A stretch of DNA of 64,000 bases. Origin: Cupriavidus sp. (GTDB lineage Bacteria > Pseudomonadota > Gammaproteobacteria > Burkholderiales > Burkholderiaceae). Location: the NCBI GenBank assembly GCA_031180665.1, contig JAPSLP010000022.1, positions 26,743 to 90,742 of the forward strand. Direction: 5' to 3'. Below, piece after piece: positions 35,378 through 45,629 of the stretch. The notes beneath the pieces were generated by a model. The model was not told where the DNA came from. It did no database searches and was given only the letters and a program-made list of their open reading frames with translations. Position numbers and translations under genes: made by a program. Positions within the stretch are counted from its first letter, which is position 1, and every line of letters begins with the position of its first letter.

Positions 35378-36565
35378 TCAGGCCGCCTGCAGGTCCTCCA
35401 GCGGTCCGAAGAACTCGAAACGCAGGCGCTCGGGCGCGATGCCCAGGGCGCGCCCATCGGCATAGACCGCGCGCATGAAGGCCTTGGGGCCCAGCAGGTA
35501 GAAATCGACGTCGCGGTCGGCCGGCAGCCGGCTCGCCAGCAGTTCGCGCGTGACGAAGCCGACGGCGTGGGGTTCGTCCCCTTCTCGCGGCGTATCGTAG
35601 ACGTAGCAAACGCTCACATTGGCGTGGTTGGCGGCGATCGCATCGACGCGCTCGCGGAACGCATGCACGCCGCCGTGCCGCGCCGCATGGATGAAATGGA
35701 CCGGGCGGCCAGCCGGGGCGGCCGCTTCCAGCATGCTGATGGCGGGTGTGATGCCAACTCCACCTGTCACCAGCACCAGCGGCCGGTCGTTGGCCGCCTG
35801 CTCCAGCACGAAATCGCCGCAAGGCTGCAGCGCCTGCAGGACATCGCCGACGGCGGCATGGTCGTGCAGCCAGTTCGACGCGCGGCCGCCCGGCTCGCGC
35901 TTGACGCTGATCCGATACCACGGCTTGCCCGGCGCATCGGACAGCGAGTAGTGGCGCCGGGTCGGCGCCCCGTCGATGGTCAGCAGCAGCGTCAGGTACT
36001 GGCCTGGCCGGAAGGCGGGCAGCGCGCCGCCGTCGGCGGGTTCCAGGTAGAACGAGGTAATGATCTCGCTCTCCTGCACCTTGCGCGCAATGCGCAGGCC
36101 GCGCGTCCCGCGCCAGCCCCCGGGCTGGGCCGCGTTGTCGCGGTAGACCGCCTCCTCGGCATCGATCAGGATCTTCGCCAGCACGCCATAGGCCTCGCCC
36201 CAGGCGCCAATGATCTCGTCGGTCGCTGCTTCGCCGAGCACGTCGCGGATCGCCTGCAGCAGGCAGCCGCCGACGATCGGGTAGTGCTCGGGCTGGACGC
36301 CTAGCGCGGCGTGCTTCTGCACGATGCGCGGCAGCGCGCCGGCCAGCGCGTCGAGCTGGTCGATATGGCTGGCGAAGGCGAGGACGGCGCCGGCCAGGGC
36401 GCGCGCCTGCGTGCCATGGACCTGGTGGGCCTCGTTGAAAAAGGCCTTCAGTTCCGGATGCCCGGTCAGCAACAGCCGATAAAAGTGTTGGGTGATCGCT
36501 TCGCCGTGCTGCTTCAGCACGGGCACCGTGGCCTTGACCAGCGCGATGGTGTTCGGGGACAGCAT
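35378..36565 (-). CDS. hmp: Flavohaemoglobin (nitric oxide dioxygenase)
   Basis: A 395-residue cytoplasmic enzyme converting NO and oxygen to nitrate with NAD(P)H. The globin domain (1-140) has the distal Tyr in THFYRLLL-like QHFYRLLL, Gln in HGTQARAL and proximal His in VQKHAALGV. The FAD domain has RRHYSLSDAPG, and the NAD domain VTGGVGITPAISML; the C-terminal LRFEFFGPL is also typical. It is divergent from norR. Its promoter region holds a sigma-54 -24/-12 element and three NorR boxes, so it should be induced by NO. CAGGAG precedes the ATG. Confidence 0.97.
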   Translation of the reverse strand: MLSPNTIALVKATVPVLKQHGEAITQHFYRLLLTGHPELKAFFNEAHQVHGTQARALAGAVLAFASHIDQLDALAGALPRIVQKHAALGVQPEHYPIVGGCLLQAIRDVLGEAATDEIIGAWGEAYGVLAKILIDAEEAVYRDNAAQPGGWRGTRGLRIARKVQESEIITSFYLEPADGGALPAFRPGQYLTLLLTIDGAPTRRHYSLSDAPGKPWYRISVKREPGGRASNWLHDHAAVGDVLQALQPCGDFVLEQAANDRPLVLVTGGVGITPAISMLEAAAPAGRPVHFIHAARHGGVHAFRERVDAIAANHANVSVCYVYDTPREGDEPHAVGFVTRELLASRLPADRDVDFYLLGPKAFMRAVYADGRALGIAPERLRFEFFGPLEDLQAA

Positions 36566-36608
36566 GAAAACGCTCCTGTGATTGGACGTCGATGGGTCCC
36601 GATGTCAT

Positions 36609-36624
36609 ATCAAGCGGCATGCCA
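36609..36624 (-). promoter_or_regulatory. Sigma-54 (-24/-12) promoter of hmp
   Basis: Minus strand TGGCATG-CCGC-TTGAT, matching the consensus TGGCACG-N4-TTGCA except at two positions; the GG and the 10-base spacing to the -12 dinucleotide are correct. It lies 43 bases before the hmp ATG, leaving a leader of about 34 bases. Confidence 0.72.
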
Positions 36625-36676
36625 GGCCAGAGGGCCGGCGCAAACCCTTGATTTTCATGGCACCATGTTGCGCAGT

Positions 36677-36735
36677 TGTCCAAACGACCACGCAACGGAC
36701 GAGGTCTAAACGACCACATCGTTGTCCACATGACC
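36677..36735. promoter_or_regulatory. Three NorR-type enhancer boxes (GGT-N7-ACC)
   Basis: Box 1 36677-36689 (TGTCCAAACGACC), box 2 36703-36715 (GGTCTAAACGACC, a perfect GGT-N7-ACC) and box 3 36723-36735 (TGTCCACATGACC). Three such sites, about 80-135 bp upstream of a sigma-54 start, are the arrangement described for NorR. Box 3 covers the norR start codon, implying autoregulation. Confidence 0.8.
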
Positions 36736-38370
36736 ACAAACACCGACACTCCCGCGCTCGCCGACGAAGGCCGCTTCCGCCAACTGCTTGCCGCCGCCCG
36801 AGGGATCGTCCATTGCGACGCCGCGGCCCTGCTGCGGCTGCAAGGCGAGGTGCTGGTGCCGGTCGCCGTGCACGGGCTCAGCGACGATGCGTTGGGACGC
36901 CGCTTTCCGGTCTCGGCCCACCCGCGCCTGGCGCAACTGCTCGACAGCGAGGACGGCGTGCGGTTCGCCGCCGACTGCGGCCTGCCGGACCCATACGACG
37001 GCCTGATCGAGGGTCAGCCGGACATCCTGCCGATCCACGACTGCATGGGCGCGCCGCTGCATTGCGGCGGCCGGCTGTGGGGCCTGGTCACGCTGGACGC
37101 GCTGCAGCCCGGCGCCTTCGCCGACATCTCGGCGGCGCAGATGCAGGCCGTGGTGACGATGCTCGAATCGGGCATCGAGGCCGACGAGACGATCCGGACG
37201 CTGGCCGAACGGGCGGCACGCGAGCGCGAAATGAGCCGTGCCCTGCAGGCCCACGGCCAGCCGCGCGAGCTGCTCGGCAAGAGCGCGGCGATGAAGCGGC
37301 TCAAGCAGGAAATCGACACCGTGGCCGGGTCGGATCTGAGCGTGCTGATCCTGGGCGAGACCGGCGTCGGCAAGGAGCTGGTCGCGCAGCGACTGCACGC
37401 CCGTTCCGCGCGGCGCGAGCGTCCGCTGGTGCAGATCAACTGCGCGGCCTTGCCCGAGACGCTGGCCGACAGCGAGCTGTTCGGGCACAAGCGCGGCGCC
37501 TTCACCGGCGCGGTACAGGACCGCGTCGGCAAGTTCGAGTTGGCCGACGGCGGCACGCTGTTCCTCGACGAGGTTGGCGAGCTGCCGTTGCCGGTGCAGG
37601 CCAAGCTGCTGCGCGTGCTGCAGAGCGGCGAAGTGCAGCGGCCCGGCAGCGACCGGCTGCTGCGGGTCGACGTCCGCGTGTTGGCGGCGACCAACCGCGA
37701 CCTCGGCAAAGCGGTGGCCGAGGGGCGCTTTCGCGCCGATCTGTATCACCGGCTGTCGGTCTATCCGCTGCGCGTGCCGCCGCTGCGCGAGCGCGGCCGC
37801 GACGTGCTGGCGCTCGCCGGCGGCTTTCTCGAGGAAAACCAGCACCGGCTCGGTGCGCGCAACCTGCGGCTCTCGCCCGACGCGGCGCTGGCGCTGATGG
37901 CGTATTCCTGGCCCGGCAATGTTCGCGAACTCGAACATCTGATCAGCCGGGCGGCGCTGCGCGCGCTGGCCGAATCGCGCCGTGGCGCGCGCTGGATCGC
38001 AATCGACCCGCGCCACCTGGGGTTGGACAGCGGCACCAGCAGGCTCGCGCATGGCAACGTGGAAGTCGGCCAGCACGGTCGTTCCGCCATGGCGCAACTG
38101 GACGATGGTCAGGCCCCTCGTCCGGTGCAGTCCCTGCCGGCAGGCGCCGCGGCGGCTCTCCAGCCGATCGGGGTCGGCACCCTGCGCGAAGCCACCGACG
38201 ACTTCCAGCGCCGCTGGATCGAAGCCGCGCTGGCAAGGCACGGCGGCGCCTATGCCGCCGCCGCGCGCGAGGCCGGCATGGACCGCAGCAACTTCCACCG
38301 GCTGGCGCGGCGCCTGGGCGTTGCGCCCGAGGTCAAGCGCCAGGCCGGCCGCGGCGCCGGACGGCACTAG
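36730..38370 (+). CDS. norR: NorR-type NO-responsive sigma-54 activator
   Basis: A 546-residue enhancer-binding protein. Residues about 15-165 form a GAF domain. The NO-sensing iron ligands of E. coli NorR have likely equivalents here: Asp87/Asp90 in LPDPYDGL, Cys105 in HDCMG and Asp123 in TLDAL (Cys-Asp spacing of 18 as in E. coli). The AAA+ domain (about 195-425) has Walker A GETGVGKE and the sigma-54 contact loop GAFTGA. A Fis-type helix-turn-helix ends the protein (AAAREAGMDRSNFHRLARRLG). It activates the divergent hmp gene, as FhpR does in Pseudomonas. Confidence 0.95.
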   Translation: MTTNTDTPALADEGRFRQLLAAARGIVHCDAAALLRLQGEVLVPVAVHGLSDDALGRRFPVSAHPRLAQLLDSEDGVRFAADCGLPDPYDGLIEGQPDILPIHDCMGAPLHCGGRLWGLVTLDALQPGAFADISAAQMQAVVTMLESGIEADETIRTLAERAAREREMSRALQAHGQPRELLGKSAAMKRLKQEIDTVAGSDLSVLILGETGVGKELVAQRLHARSARRERPLVQINCAALPETLADSELFGHKRGAFTGAVQDRVGKFELADGGTLFLDEVGELPLPVQAKLLRVLQSGEVQRPGSDRLLRVDVRVLAATNRDLGKAVAEGRFRADLYHRLSVYPLRVPPLRERGRDVLALAGGFLEENQHRLGARNLRLSPDAALALMAYSWPGNVRELEHLISRAALRALAESRRGARWIAIDPRHLGLDSGTSRLAHGNVEVGQHGRSAMAQLDDGQAPRPVQSLPAGAAAALQPIGVGTLREATDDFQRRWIEAALARHGGAYAAAAREAGMDRSNFHRLARRLGVAPEVKRQAGRGAGRH

Positions 38371-38568
38371 TCCGGCGCGCCGCGTGCGCCGCGCCTGCTG
38401 ACCGCACCCTTCACCGCGAGCGACGGCCAAGGCATACTTGGCCCTGCGAGCCGATCGCCTGCCTGCATTGCCCGACCTCGACGGCCCGGCCAGAAAATTT
38501 TCTGTCGGCTGCCCCTGTGCAAACGCCGACTAGCGCCAATACTAGAGATCGGAGGCGCGCGGCCCGTA

Positions 38569-41500
38569 GTGCGCAATGACGCTTCGATCGACCACCCCAA
38601 GCACCGGAAACGAACCGTGTCGCGTCGTGTCTGGCCTATCGTTGTCCTGCTGGTCCTGGTTGGCGGCGCCTGCTATTTCGCCGCCCATCTGATCGCCGAC
38701 GAGGTTCGCACCTCGCGGTGGCAGGCGCGCTATTTCCACGATTGGGGTCAGCGCCTGACCTACACCGTCGCGCCGGGCGCCAGCGACCGCATCCGCTTCC
38801 CCGACGCCGGGCCCTACGATATGCGGCTCGGCTATGCCCGCATTCCGCACTACACCGAACTGCTGGAATCGCGCGGCTTCGTGCGCGAGCATCAGGCGCG
38901 GATGTCCCAGGCGATGCTCGAATACCTCGATCTTGGCCTGTATGCGCCCTATCGCGAAAAGACCCGTGCAGGGCTGGCGCTGCTCGATTGCAACGACCGC
39001 AGCGTGTCGGTGCAGCGCTTTCCCGAACGCCAGTACCAGGACTATCGCGAGGTCCCGCAGGTCCTGGCCAACTCGCTGCTGTTCGTCGAGAACCAGGGGC
39101 TGCTCAATCCCGAATATCCGACCCGTAATCCCGCCCTCGACTGGCGCCGGCTCTCGCGCGCCGGGGTCGACCAGCTGTTTGCCATCGTCGACCGCGAGCG
39201 CGATACGCCGGGTGGCAGCACGCTGGCCACGCAGATCGAGAAATACCGACATTCGCCGCAGGGACGCACCTCGTCGATCTCGGAGAAGCTGCGCCAGATG
39301 GGCTCGGCCTCGGTGCGCGCCTATCTCGACGGGCGCGATACCGTGCGGGCGCGCGAACGCATCGTGGTGGACTACCTGAACACCGTACCGCTGTCGGCGC
39401 GCAACGGCCGCGGCGAAATCCACGGCATCGGCGATGGCATGTACTACTGGTACGGCGAGGACTTCGACGAAGCCAACCGGATGCTGCACGAGATCGAGTC
39501 GAGGCCACCGACGCCGCGCGAGGCACAGGTCTTCAAGCAGGCGCTGTCGCTGATCATCGCGCAGCGCCGTCCCTCGTACCATCTGCGCCGCTACGACACC
39601 AACCTCGAGCCGCTGACCGACAGCTATCTGCGCCTGCTGGCGGGCGCCGGCGTGATCTCGCCCCGCCTGCGCGACGCCGCGCTGGCCGCGCGGCTCGACA
39701 AGGCGCCCATTCCGTCGCTGCCGCCCGCCGATCCCTTCGTCACACGCAAGGCCATCAATCAGGTACGCACCGATCTGTCGCGATTGCTGGGCGTATCCAG
39801 CCGCTATGATCTGGACCGGCTCGACCTGACCGTCGCCAGCACGATCAATACCGAAGCACAGCGCGAAGTCACCGCAACGCTGATGAAGCTGCGCGACAAG
39901 GCAGGCGCGCGCGAGCTCGGCCTCTATGGCCACAACATGCTGCGCGATCATGACGACCCGTCGAAGCTGGTGGCCAGCTTCACGCTGTTCGAGCGCGTCG
40001 GCAACGCCAGCTATCTGCGCGTGCAGGCCGACAACATCGACCAGCCGTTCGATCTGAACAGCGGCGCGCGGCTCAATCTCGGATCGACCGCCAAGCTGCG
40101 CACGCTGGTGACCTATCTGGAGATCCTCGCCGAACTGCACGACCGCTACGCCGGCATGACGCGCGCCGAGCTGCAGCGCGTCCCGGTCTCGCCGCAGGAT
40201 GGGCTGACGCGCTGGACGATCGACTGGCTGCTGAAGAACCCCGGCAGCGATCGCCGCGCGATGCTGGAGGCCGCGCTTGAACGCAAGTACGCCGGCGGCG
40301 CCGGCGAGGCGTTCTTCACCGGCGGCGGACTGCAGACCTTCACCAACTTCGAGCGCTCGGCCAGCGTGGAAAGCATGACGGTGCGCCGGGCCTTCCAGCA
40401 CTCGGTCAATCTGGTGTTCATCCGCATGATGCGCGACATCGTTCGTTACGAGGTCCACCGCGCGCATCCCGATGCCAGCGAGCTGCTGGCCGATCGCGAT
40501 GCGCCTGGCCGGCGCAAATGGCTGGAGCGCTTCGCCGACGAGGAAGGCAGCCATTTCCTGACCGGCTTCTATCGCAAGTACAACGCGCTCGACAAGGATG
40601 GGCGTATCGCGCTGCTGCTCCAGCGTGTCAAGCCTGTCGCGGTGCGTGTCGCGGTGGCCTTGCGCAGCGCCGACCCGACCATGGACGAGGCGACCTTCGC
40701 CCGCCACCTGCGCGCCAAGCTCGGCACGAAACTGGACGACGAGGATGTGTACAAGCTCTACGACAAGTACGGCAAGGACAAATTCTCGCTCAACGACCGG
40801 GGCTACCTGTCGCGCATCCACCCGCTCGAACTGTGGTTGATCGACTATCTGGACGACCACTCCGAGGCCGACCTGAAACAGGTGCTGGAGGCCAGCGCCG
40901 ACGTTCGCCAGGAGGTCTACACCTGGCTGTTCCGCACGCGCAGCAAGGCGGGGCAGGACAATCGCATCCGCATCCTGCTCGAGCGCGATGCCTTCGAGCG
41001 GATCGGCGAACGCTGGCGCCGGCTGGGCTACCCGTTCGATACGCTGACTCCTTCCTATGGCAGCGCGGTCGGCGCCTCCGGCGATCGTCCCGCGGCGCTG
41101 TCGGAGCTGACCGGCATCCTGCTCAGCGGCGGCGTGCAGCCGTACACCGAGACGGTGCGCTGGCTGGACTTCGCTGCCGGCACGCCCTACGAGACGCGCT
41201 TCGTGCTGCGACCGGGGCAACTGAAGCGCCTGCTGCCACAGGACGTTGCGGAACTGGCGCACCGCTCGATGCTGGACGTGGTCGAGGGCGGCACCGCGCG
41301 TTCAGCGCAGGGCGTCTTTCCGGCCGACCGCGGCATGGCGCTCGGCGGCAAGACCGGTACCGGCGATCACCGGCACATGGTGTTCGGCCGCGGCGGCTAC
41401 GTGATCGCATCGCGCGCCGTCAGCCGCTCGGCGACCTTCGTGTTCACCATCGGCGAGCGCTACTTCGGCACCGTCACGCTGCATGTGCGCGGCCCTCATG

Positions 41501-41619
41501 CGGCGCGCTACAACTTCACCAGCGCCCTGTCGGTCAAGCTGCTGCGCGCTCTGGCACCGACCGTCGTGGCGATGGACCCGCAGGCCGGACCGGCCACGCT
41601 GGCCTGCACCGGCGGCTGA
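38569..41619 (+). CDS. Divergent class A penicillin-binding protein-like glycosyltransferase/transpeptidase
   Basis: A 1016-residue protein anchored by one N-terminal helix (VWPIVVLLVLVGGACYFAAHLI). A GT51-like region (about 130-330) has Glu174 in FVENQGLLNP and GGSTLATQIEKYRH, both altered from the usual forms. The penicillin-binding motifs are complete: Ser506 in GSTAKLRT, S612-V-N and K928-T-G. The 316 residues between SxN and KTG far exceed the usual length and hold a charged helical insert (about 650-830). Start is GTG; GTG at 38617 is an alternative. It is a stand-alone gene after norR. Likely builds or modifies peptidoglycan, but activity is uncertain. Confidence 0.78.
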   Translation: MRNDASIDHPKHRKRTVSRRVWPIVVLLVLVGGACYFAAHLIADEVRTSRWQARYFHDWGQRLTYTVAPGASDRIRFPDAGPYDMRLGYARIPHYTELLESRGFVREHQARMSQAMLEYLDLGLYAPYREKTRAGLALLDCNDRSVSVQRFPERQYQDYREVPQVLANSLLFVENQGLLNPEYPTRNPALDWRRLSRAGVDQLFAIVDRERDTPGGSTLATQIEKYRHSPQGRTSSISEKLRQMGSASVRAYLDGRDTVRARERIVVDYLNTVPLSARNGRGEIHGIGDGMYYWYGEDFDEANRMLHEIESRPPTPREAQVFKQALSLIIAQRRPSYHLRRYDTNLEPLTDSYLRLLAGAGVISPRLRDAALAARLDKAPIPSLPPADPFVTRKAINQVRTDLSRLLGVSSRYDLDRLDLTVASTINTEAQREVTATLMKLRDKAGARELGLYGHNMLRDHDDPSKLVASFTLFERVGNASYLRVQADNIDQPFDLNSGARLNLGSTAKLRTLVTYLEILAELHDRYAGMTRAELQRVPVSPQDGLTRWTIDWLLKNPGSDRRAMLEAALERKYAGGAGEAFFTGGGLQTFTNFERSASVESMTVRRAFQHSVNLVFIRMMRDIVRYEVHRAHPDASELLADRDAPGRRKWLERFADEEGSHFLTGFYRKYNALDKDGRIALLLQRVKPVAVRVAVALRSADPTMDEATFARHLRAKLGTKLDDEDVYKLYDKYGKDKFSLNDRGYLSRIHPLELWLIDYLDDHSEADLKQVLEASADVRQEVYTWLFRTRSKAGQDNRIRILLERDAFERIGERWRRLGYPFDTLTPSYGSAVGASGDRPAALSELTGILLSGGVQPYTETVRWLDFAAGTPYETRFVLRPGQLKRLLPQDVAELAHRSMLDVVEGGTARSAQGVFPADRGMALGGKTGTGDHRHMVFGRGGYVIASRAVSRSATFVFTIGERYFGTVTLHVRGPHAARYNFTSALSVKLLRALAPTVVAMDPQAGPATLACTGG

Positions 41620-41831
41620 TCGAGCCGGGCCGTGCCAATGGCGCGGGCGTCTTCACGCGCGGTTGACGCCATCTGTTCGCTGCCCCACCAATTCCTGGCT
41701 GCGCCGCGCCCGAAACGTCGCGCCGCGACTTTGCCCGCACCGTGCCTGCGCTTACCATGCAAGCAAACGACGAGCATCGGCAACCGCCGACACGCAGGCA
41801 GAAAATACGTCGCTGTGGAACGGGGGCACCT

Positions 41832-42656
41832 TTGAGCAGCTACATCGAAGACTATTGCGCGCGCATCCGGCAAGGCGGCGCAAACGCCGTGATCGCACAT
41901 CCGGTCATCGTGGACAACGACGGCACCTACGTAATGAGCTACGTGCCGTTCGAACACGTCAACGCCACGGCGCGGCTGGTGCTGGTCAGCACTACCCCGG
42001 GACACATGCATGTGCGGCTCGCCGCCGAACTGACCGAGGCCCTGCTGCGCGCGCATGCACCGGGCCGCATCCTCCAGTTGGAAAACAAACGCCAGATCGA
42101 ACTGGGCGGGCCGCTGGTCCGGCCCAACCTGATCCGCATGCTCGATCATTTCGGCATTCCCGGGCTGGTCGGCGCCGAACGAGCGACCGTTCTGTGGGAA
42201 GACGGCTTCCACCTGTTGCAGCCGCTGGCCCTGCTGCCCCAGGCGACGATGCGCCGTGGACTGGCCTTCGATGGCACGCTCGAAGCGCTGCTCGCCGTAC
42301 CGATGCTGCGCCGCGCCTTCGAGGCGCAGTTCCTCGAGCGGCTGACACGCGTGCGCGACGATGCGCTCTATCTGGCGCTCGGCCGCACCGCGTGGGCGGG
42401 CCTGTGCCACGCCGCTGAAACGGGCGTGATCGGGGCCGGCCAGTTGCTCGGCATGATGCCGGTGCCCGCGCGTGCCGGCAGCATGGTGCGCTACTTCCTT
42501 GGCGAGATCAGCGCGGCGAAGCTCTCGCCCAAGGACCCGGTCAGGCACCGCACCGCGTGGCTCGACGCGGCACGGCGCGAATTGATCGAGAACGTGCGCC
42601 GCCATCGCCAGGCGCAGAGCGGCGCGGCCACCGGGGCTGCCACCGCGGCAGCCTAG
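41832..42656 (+). CDS. Hypothetical protein, possible uracil-DNA glycosylase-fold protein
   Basis: About 274 residues from a TTG start (GGGGGCACC before it); longer in-frame starts lie upstream to 41742. The segment VPFEHVNATARLVLVSTTPGH resembles the motif A strand and GxxPG loop of uracil-DNA glycosylase superfamily proteins. MPVPARAGSMVRYFLGE sits where their HPSG-type motif B would be. The catalytic Asp/Asn of classical enzymes is not evident. The C-terminal 20 residues are Ala-rich. It is convergent with the flavin monooxygenase gene. Family is a tentative pattern-based guess. Confidence 0.5.
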   Translation: MSSYIEDYCARIRQGGANAVIAHPVIVDNDGTYVMSYVPFEHVNATARLVLVSTTPGHMHVRLAAELTEALLRAHAPGRILQLENKRQIELGGPLVRPNLIRMLDHFGIPGLVGAERATVLWEDGFHLLQPLALLPQATMRRGLAFDGTLEALLAVPMLRRAFEAQFLERLTRVRDDALYLALGRTAWAGLCHAAETGVIGAGQLLGMMPVPARAGSMVRYFLGEISAAKLSPKDPVRHRTAWLDAARRELIENVRRHRQAQSGAATGAATAAA

Positions 42657-42695
42657 GCCACCGCCTCGCCGATGGCACGATGACGACTGCCTGCG

Positions 42696-43727
<1,032 letters not shown>

Positions 43728-43924
43728 GCGGGAAAGCGATGCGGGAACGGTTGTGGCCGGGCGTGGCGCGATCGACGGCCCATCGGCACGTCGACCCATC
43801 GCACGCCGCGGCGCCGCCAGGGCGCTGCCGTGGTCGGCGATCGAGTTGGAACGGCAACTATAGCCGTTCTCTTCCCGCGTTGTCGGAAGGGTCTCCTGCG
43901 GCGATCCGGACCGCGCCGGTGCCG

Positions 43925-44860
43925 CTAGACGGCCACCGACCGGTCCCCGTGCAGCTGCTTCCATGCATCGATGCCGCCCAGCAGCGCCCAGGTATTGGCA
44001 TAGCCGGCCGCGCGCAGCCGCTCGGCCAGCATCGCGGCGGACAGCTCGTTGGGGCAGGCGCAATAGATCACGATCTCCGCCGCCGGGGGATGTTGGGCCA
44101 GCAGGTCGAGCGGGGCATCCGGGTCCACCGCCAGCGCGCCGGGGATGCGCTCGAGCGCCGCGCTGCCCGGCGCACGCACGTCCAGTACCAGCGGCAGGCG
44201 GCCGTCCTGGCGACGGGCCTCCAGCTCGATGACGCTCATGCGCGGAATCAGCCGGGTGCGGCGCAGCAGCCGGACCCGCTTCCACCAGCGCCAGACGATG
44301 AACAGCGCCAGCGCCAGCAGCGCCAGCATCAGCGCCAGGTGGCCATAGGTGCCGAAGGCGTCCAGCACGGCGTCGATCGCATCGCTGAACGCTGCGCCGA
44401 TCATCAGCGCCCCGCCGGCCCAGACCACCGCGCCGATCGCGTCGTAGAACAGGAAGACCGCGAAGGGCGTGGCGGTCATGCCCGCCATCGCGGTCGACAG
44501 GGCGCCCGCGCCCGGCAACAGCTTGGAGAAGATCAGCGAGCGCGGCCCCAGCCGCAGATAGAGCGACTGCGTCTGCCGGATACAGCTGTCCTGCGACAGC
44601 GACACCTTACAGATGGTGCGCAGCATCGGTTGGCCCAGGCGCCGGCCCGCGAGGTACCACAGCGAATCGGCAATCAGGCAGGCCACCACCACGGCGCCCA
44701 GCACCGCGCCGCTCGACGGGCCGGTCTCGCGCATGCCCAGCGCTCCGGCGACCAGCAACAGCGGATAGGCGGGCACCGGCAGGCCGGCCTGCTCGATGAG
44801 CACGTTCAGAAATACCAGCGTCAGCCCGTGCTGCTCCAGCAGGGCCTGCAATTCGCCCAC
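43925..44860 (-). CDS. DedA/VTT-domain membrane protein fused to a rhodanese domain
   Basis: A 311-residue fusion. Residues about 1-195 are a DedA/VTT integral membrane domain with [21 protein letters not shown], a re-entrant proline segment, and the [23 protein letters not shown] motif. DedA proteins are undecaprenyl- or phospholipid-flipping transporters. Residues about 210-305 form a cytoplasmic rhodanese domain with active-site Cys in [14 protein letters not shown], so persulfide chemistry is possible. The same fusion occurs in other proteobacteria. No operon partner is tight enough to define its task. Confidence 0.88.
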   Translation of the reverse strand: MGELQALLEQHGLTLVFLNVLIEQAGLPVPAYPLLLVAGALGMRETGPSSGAVLGAVVVACLIADSLWYLAGRRLGQPMLRTICKVSLSQDSCIRQTQSLYLRLGPRSLIFSKLLPGAGALSTAMAGMTATPFAVFLFYDAIGAVVWAGGALMIGAAFSDAIDAVLDAFGTYGHLALMLALLALALFIVWRWWKRVRLLRRTRLIPRMSVIELEARRQDGRLPLVLDVRAPGSAALERIPGALAVDPDAPLDLLAQHPPAAEIVIYCACPNELSAAMLAERLRAAGYANTWALLGGIDAWKQLHGDRSVAV

Positions 44861-45075
44861 GGCGGTCTCCCGGTGAATGATCGATGGCGCAATGATTCGC
44901 GATATGGGCGAAGTTTGCCAGCACCCCGGCCACTGCGGCCGGTCCTGGCTTGGACGATCGTTTCAAAAACTCTGAATGTCCGATGCCCGGGACCGCTCGC
45001 CCTGCGCCCCAAGCCGTGGCAAGATGGCGCCGAAGCGGCTTGGACCCCCCAGCCGCTCGAAACTGGGAGATGCGT

Positions 45076-45327
45076 ATGCTGTCATTCCTCGGTACGGTGA
45101 TCGTCGGCCTGATCGTCGGGCTGATCGCCAGGGCCATCAAGCCTGGCGACGACAAGATGGGTTGGATCTTGACCATATTGCTTGGCATAGCGGGTTCGCT
45201 GGTTGCCGGATATGTCGGCCAGGCGCTCGGCTGGTATCGCCCCGGGGAGCCGGCCGGCTGGATCGCCTCGGTGATCGGCGCGATCGTGCTACTGGTGATC
45301 TACGGGCTGGTGCGGCGCAGAGCCTGA
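45076..45327 (+). CDS. GlsB/YeaQ/YmgE family stress-response membrane protein
   Basis: An 83-residue, three-helix membrane protein. The family pattern is clear: VIVGLIVGLIARAIKPGDDKMGWILTILLGIAGSLVAGYVG and a final AIVLLVIYGLV helix. Often called transglycosylase-associated protein; its biochemical role is unknown, though members rise under envelope or stationary-phase stress. GGGAG lies 6 bases before this ATG; the ATG two codons earlier is too close to it. A terminator follows, so it is a single-gene unit. Confidence 0.92.
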   Translation: MLSFLGTVIVGLIVGLIARAIKPGDDKMGWILTILLGIAGSLVAGYVGQALGWYRPGEPAGWIASVIGAIVLLVIYGLVRRRA

Positions 45328-45339
45328 CGCTTGTCCAAG

Positions 45340-45377
45340 GGGCGGGGCCATTGGCGGCCTCGCCCATCGTTTTTTTT
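45340..45377 (+). terminator. Rho-independent terminator of the GlsB/YeaQ gene
   Basis: GGGCGGGGCC, loop ATTGGC, GGCCTCGCCC (10-bp stem with one G-T pair), then ATCG and eight T residues. Downstream, 45378-45629 contains no other feature I can support except the promoter of the ankyrin gene. Confidence 0.88.
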
Positions 45378-45629
45378 GCCCCCGCCCCGCCTCCGGGGCC
45401 GCTCCCTACCTACCGGCACCCGGTCCTCGCACACCGGCACGCCAACCGCAGTTCGCTGCGTTCGCACAACAGTGCTCCGGCCCGTTATTGCGAAAGATTG
45501 AACTGCAGACACATTTTTGTAAGAAATCGCGCTACGGCGTGCGTAGGCTGGCGTTCCCCCAAGTCCGCCACCGTTCCCGCCCGATCCCTTGCGGCGGACG
45601 GCGAGCCAGTCCCGACGGAGGACGCCGCC

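Noticed and set aside
36654..36670. Plus-strand TGGCAC...TTGC as a sigma-54 promoter for norR
   Set aside because: Spacing between GG and GC is 9 rather than 10 bases, which is not tolerated by sigma-54.
45378..45629. PIP/hrp-II box (TTCG-N16-TTCG) before the ankyrin gene, and likewise before the F-box gene
   Set aside because: TTCG occurs, but no pair with the 16-base spacing is present, so the link to a HrpB-type regulon is not supported.
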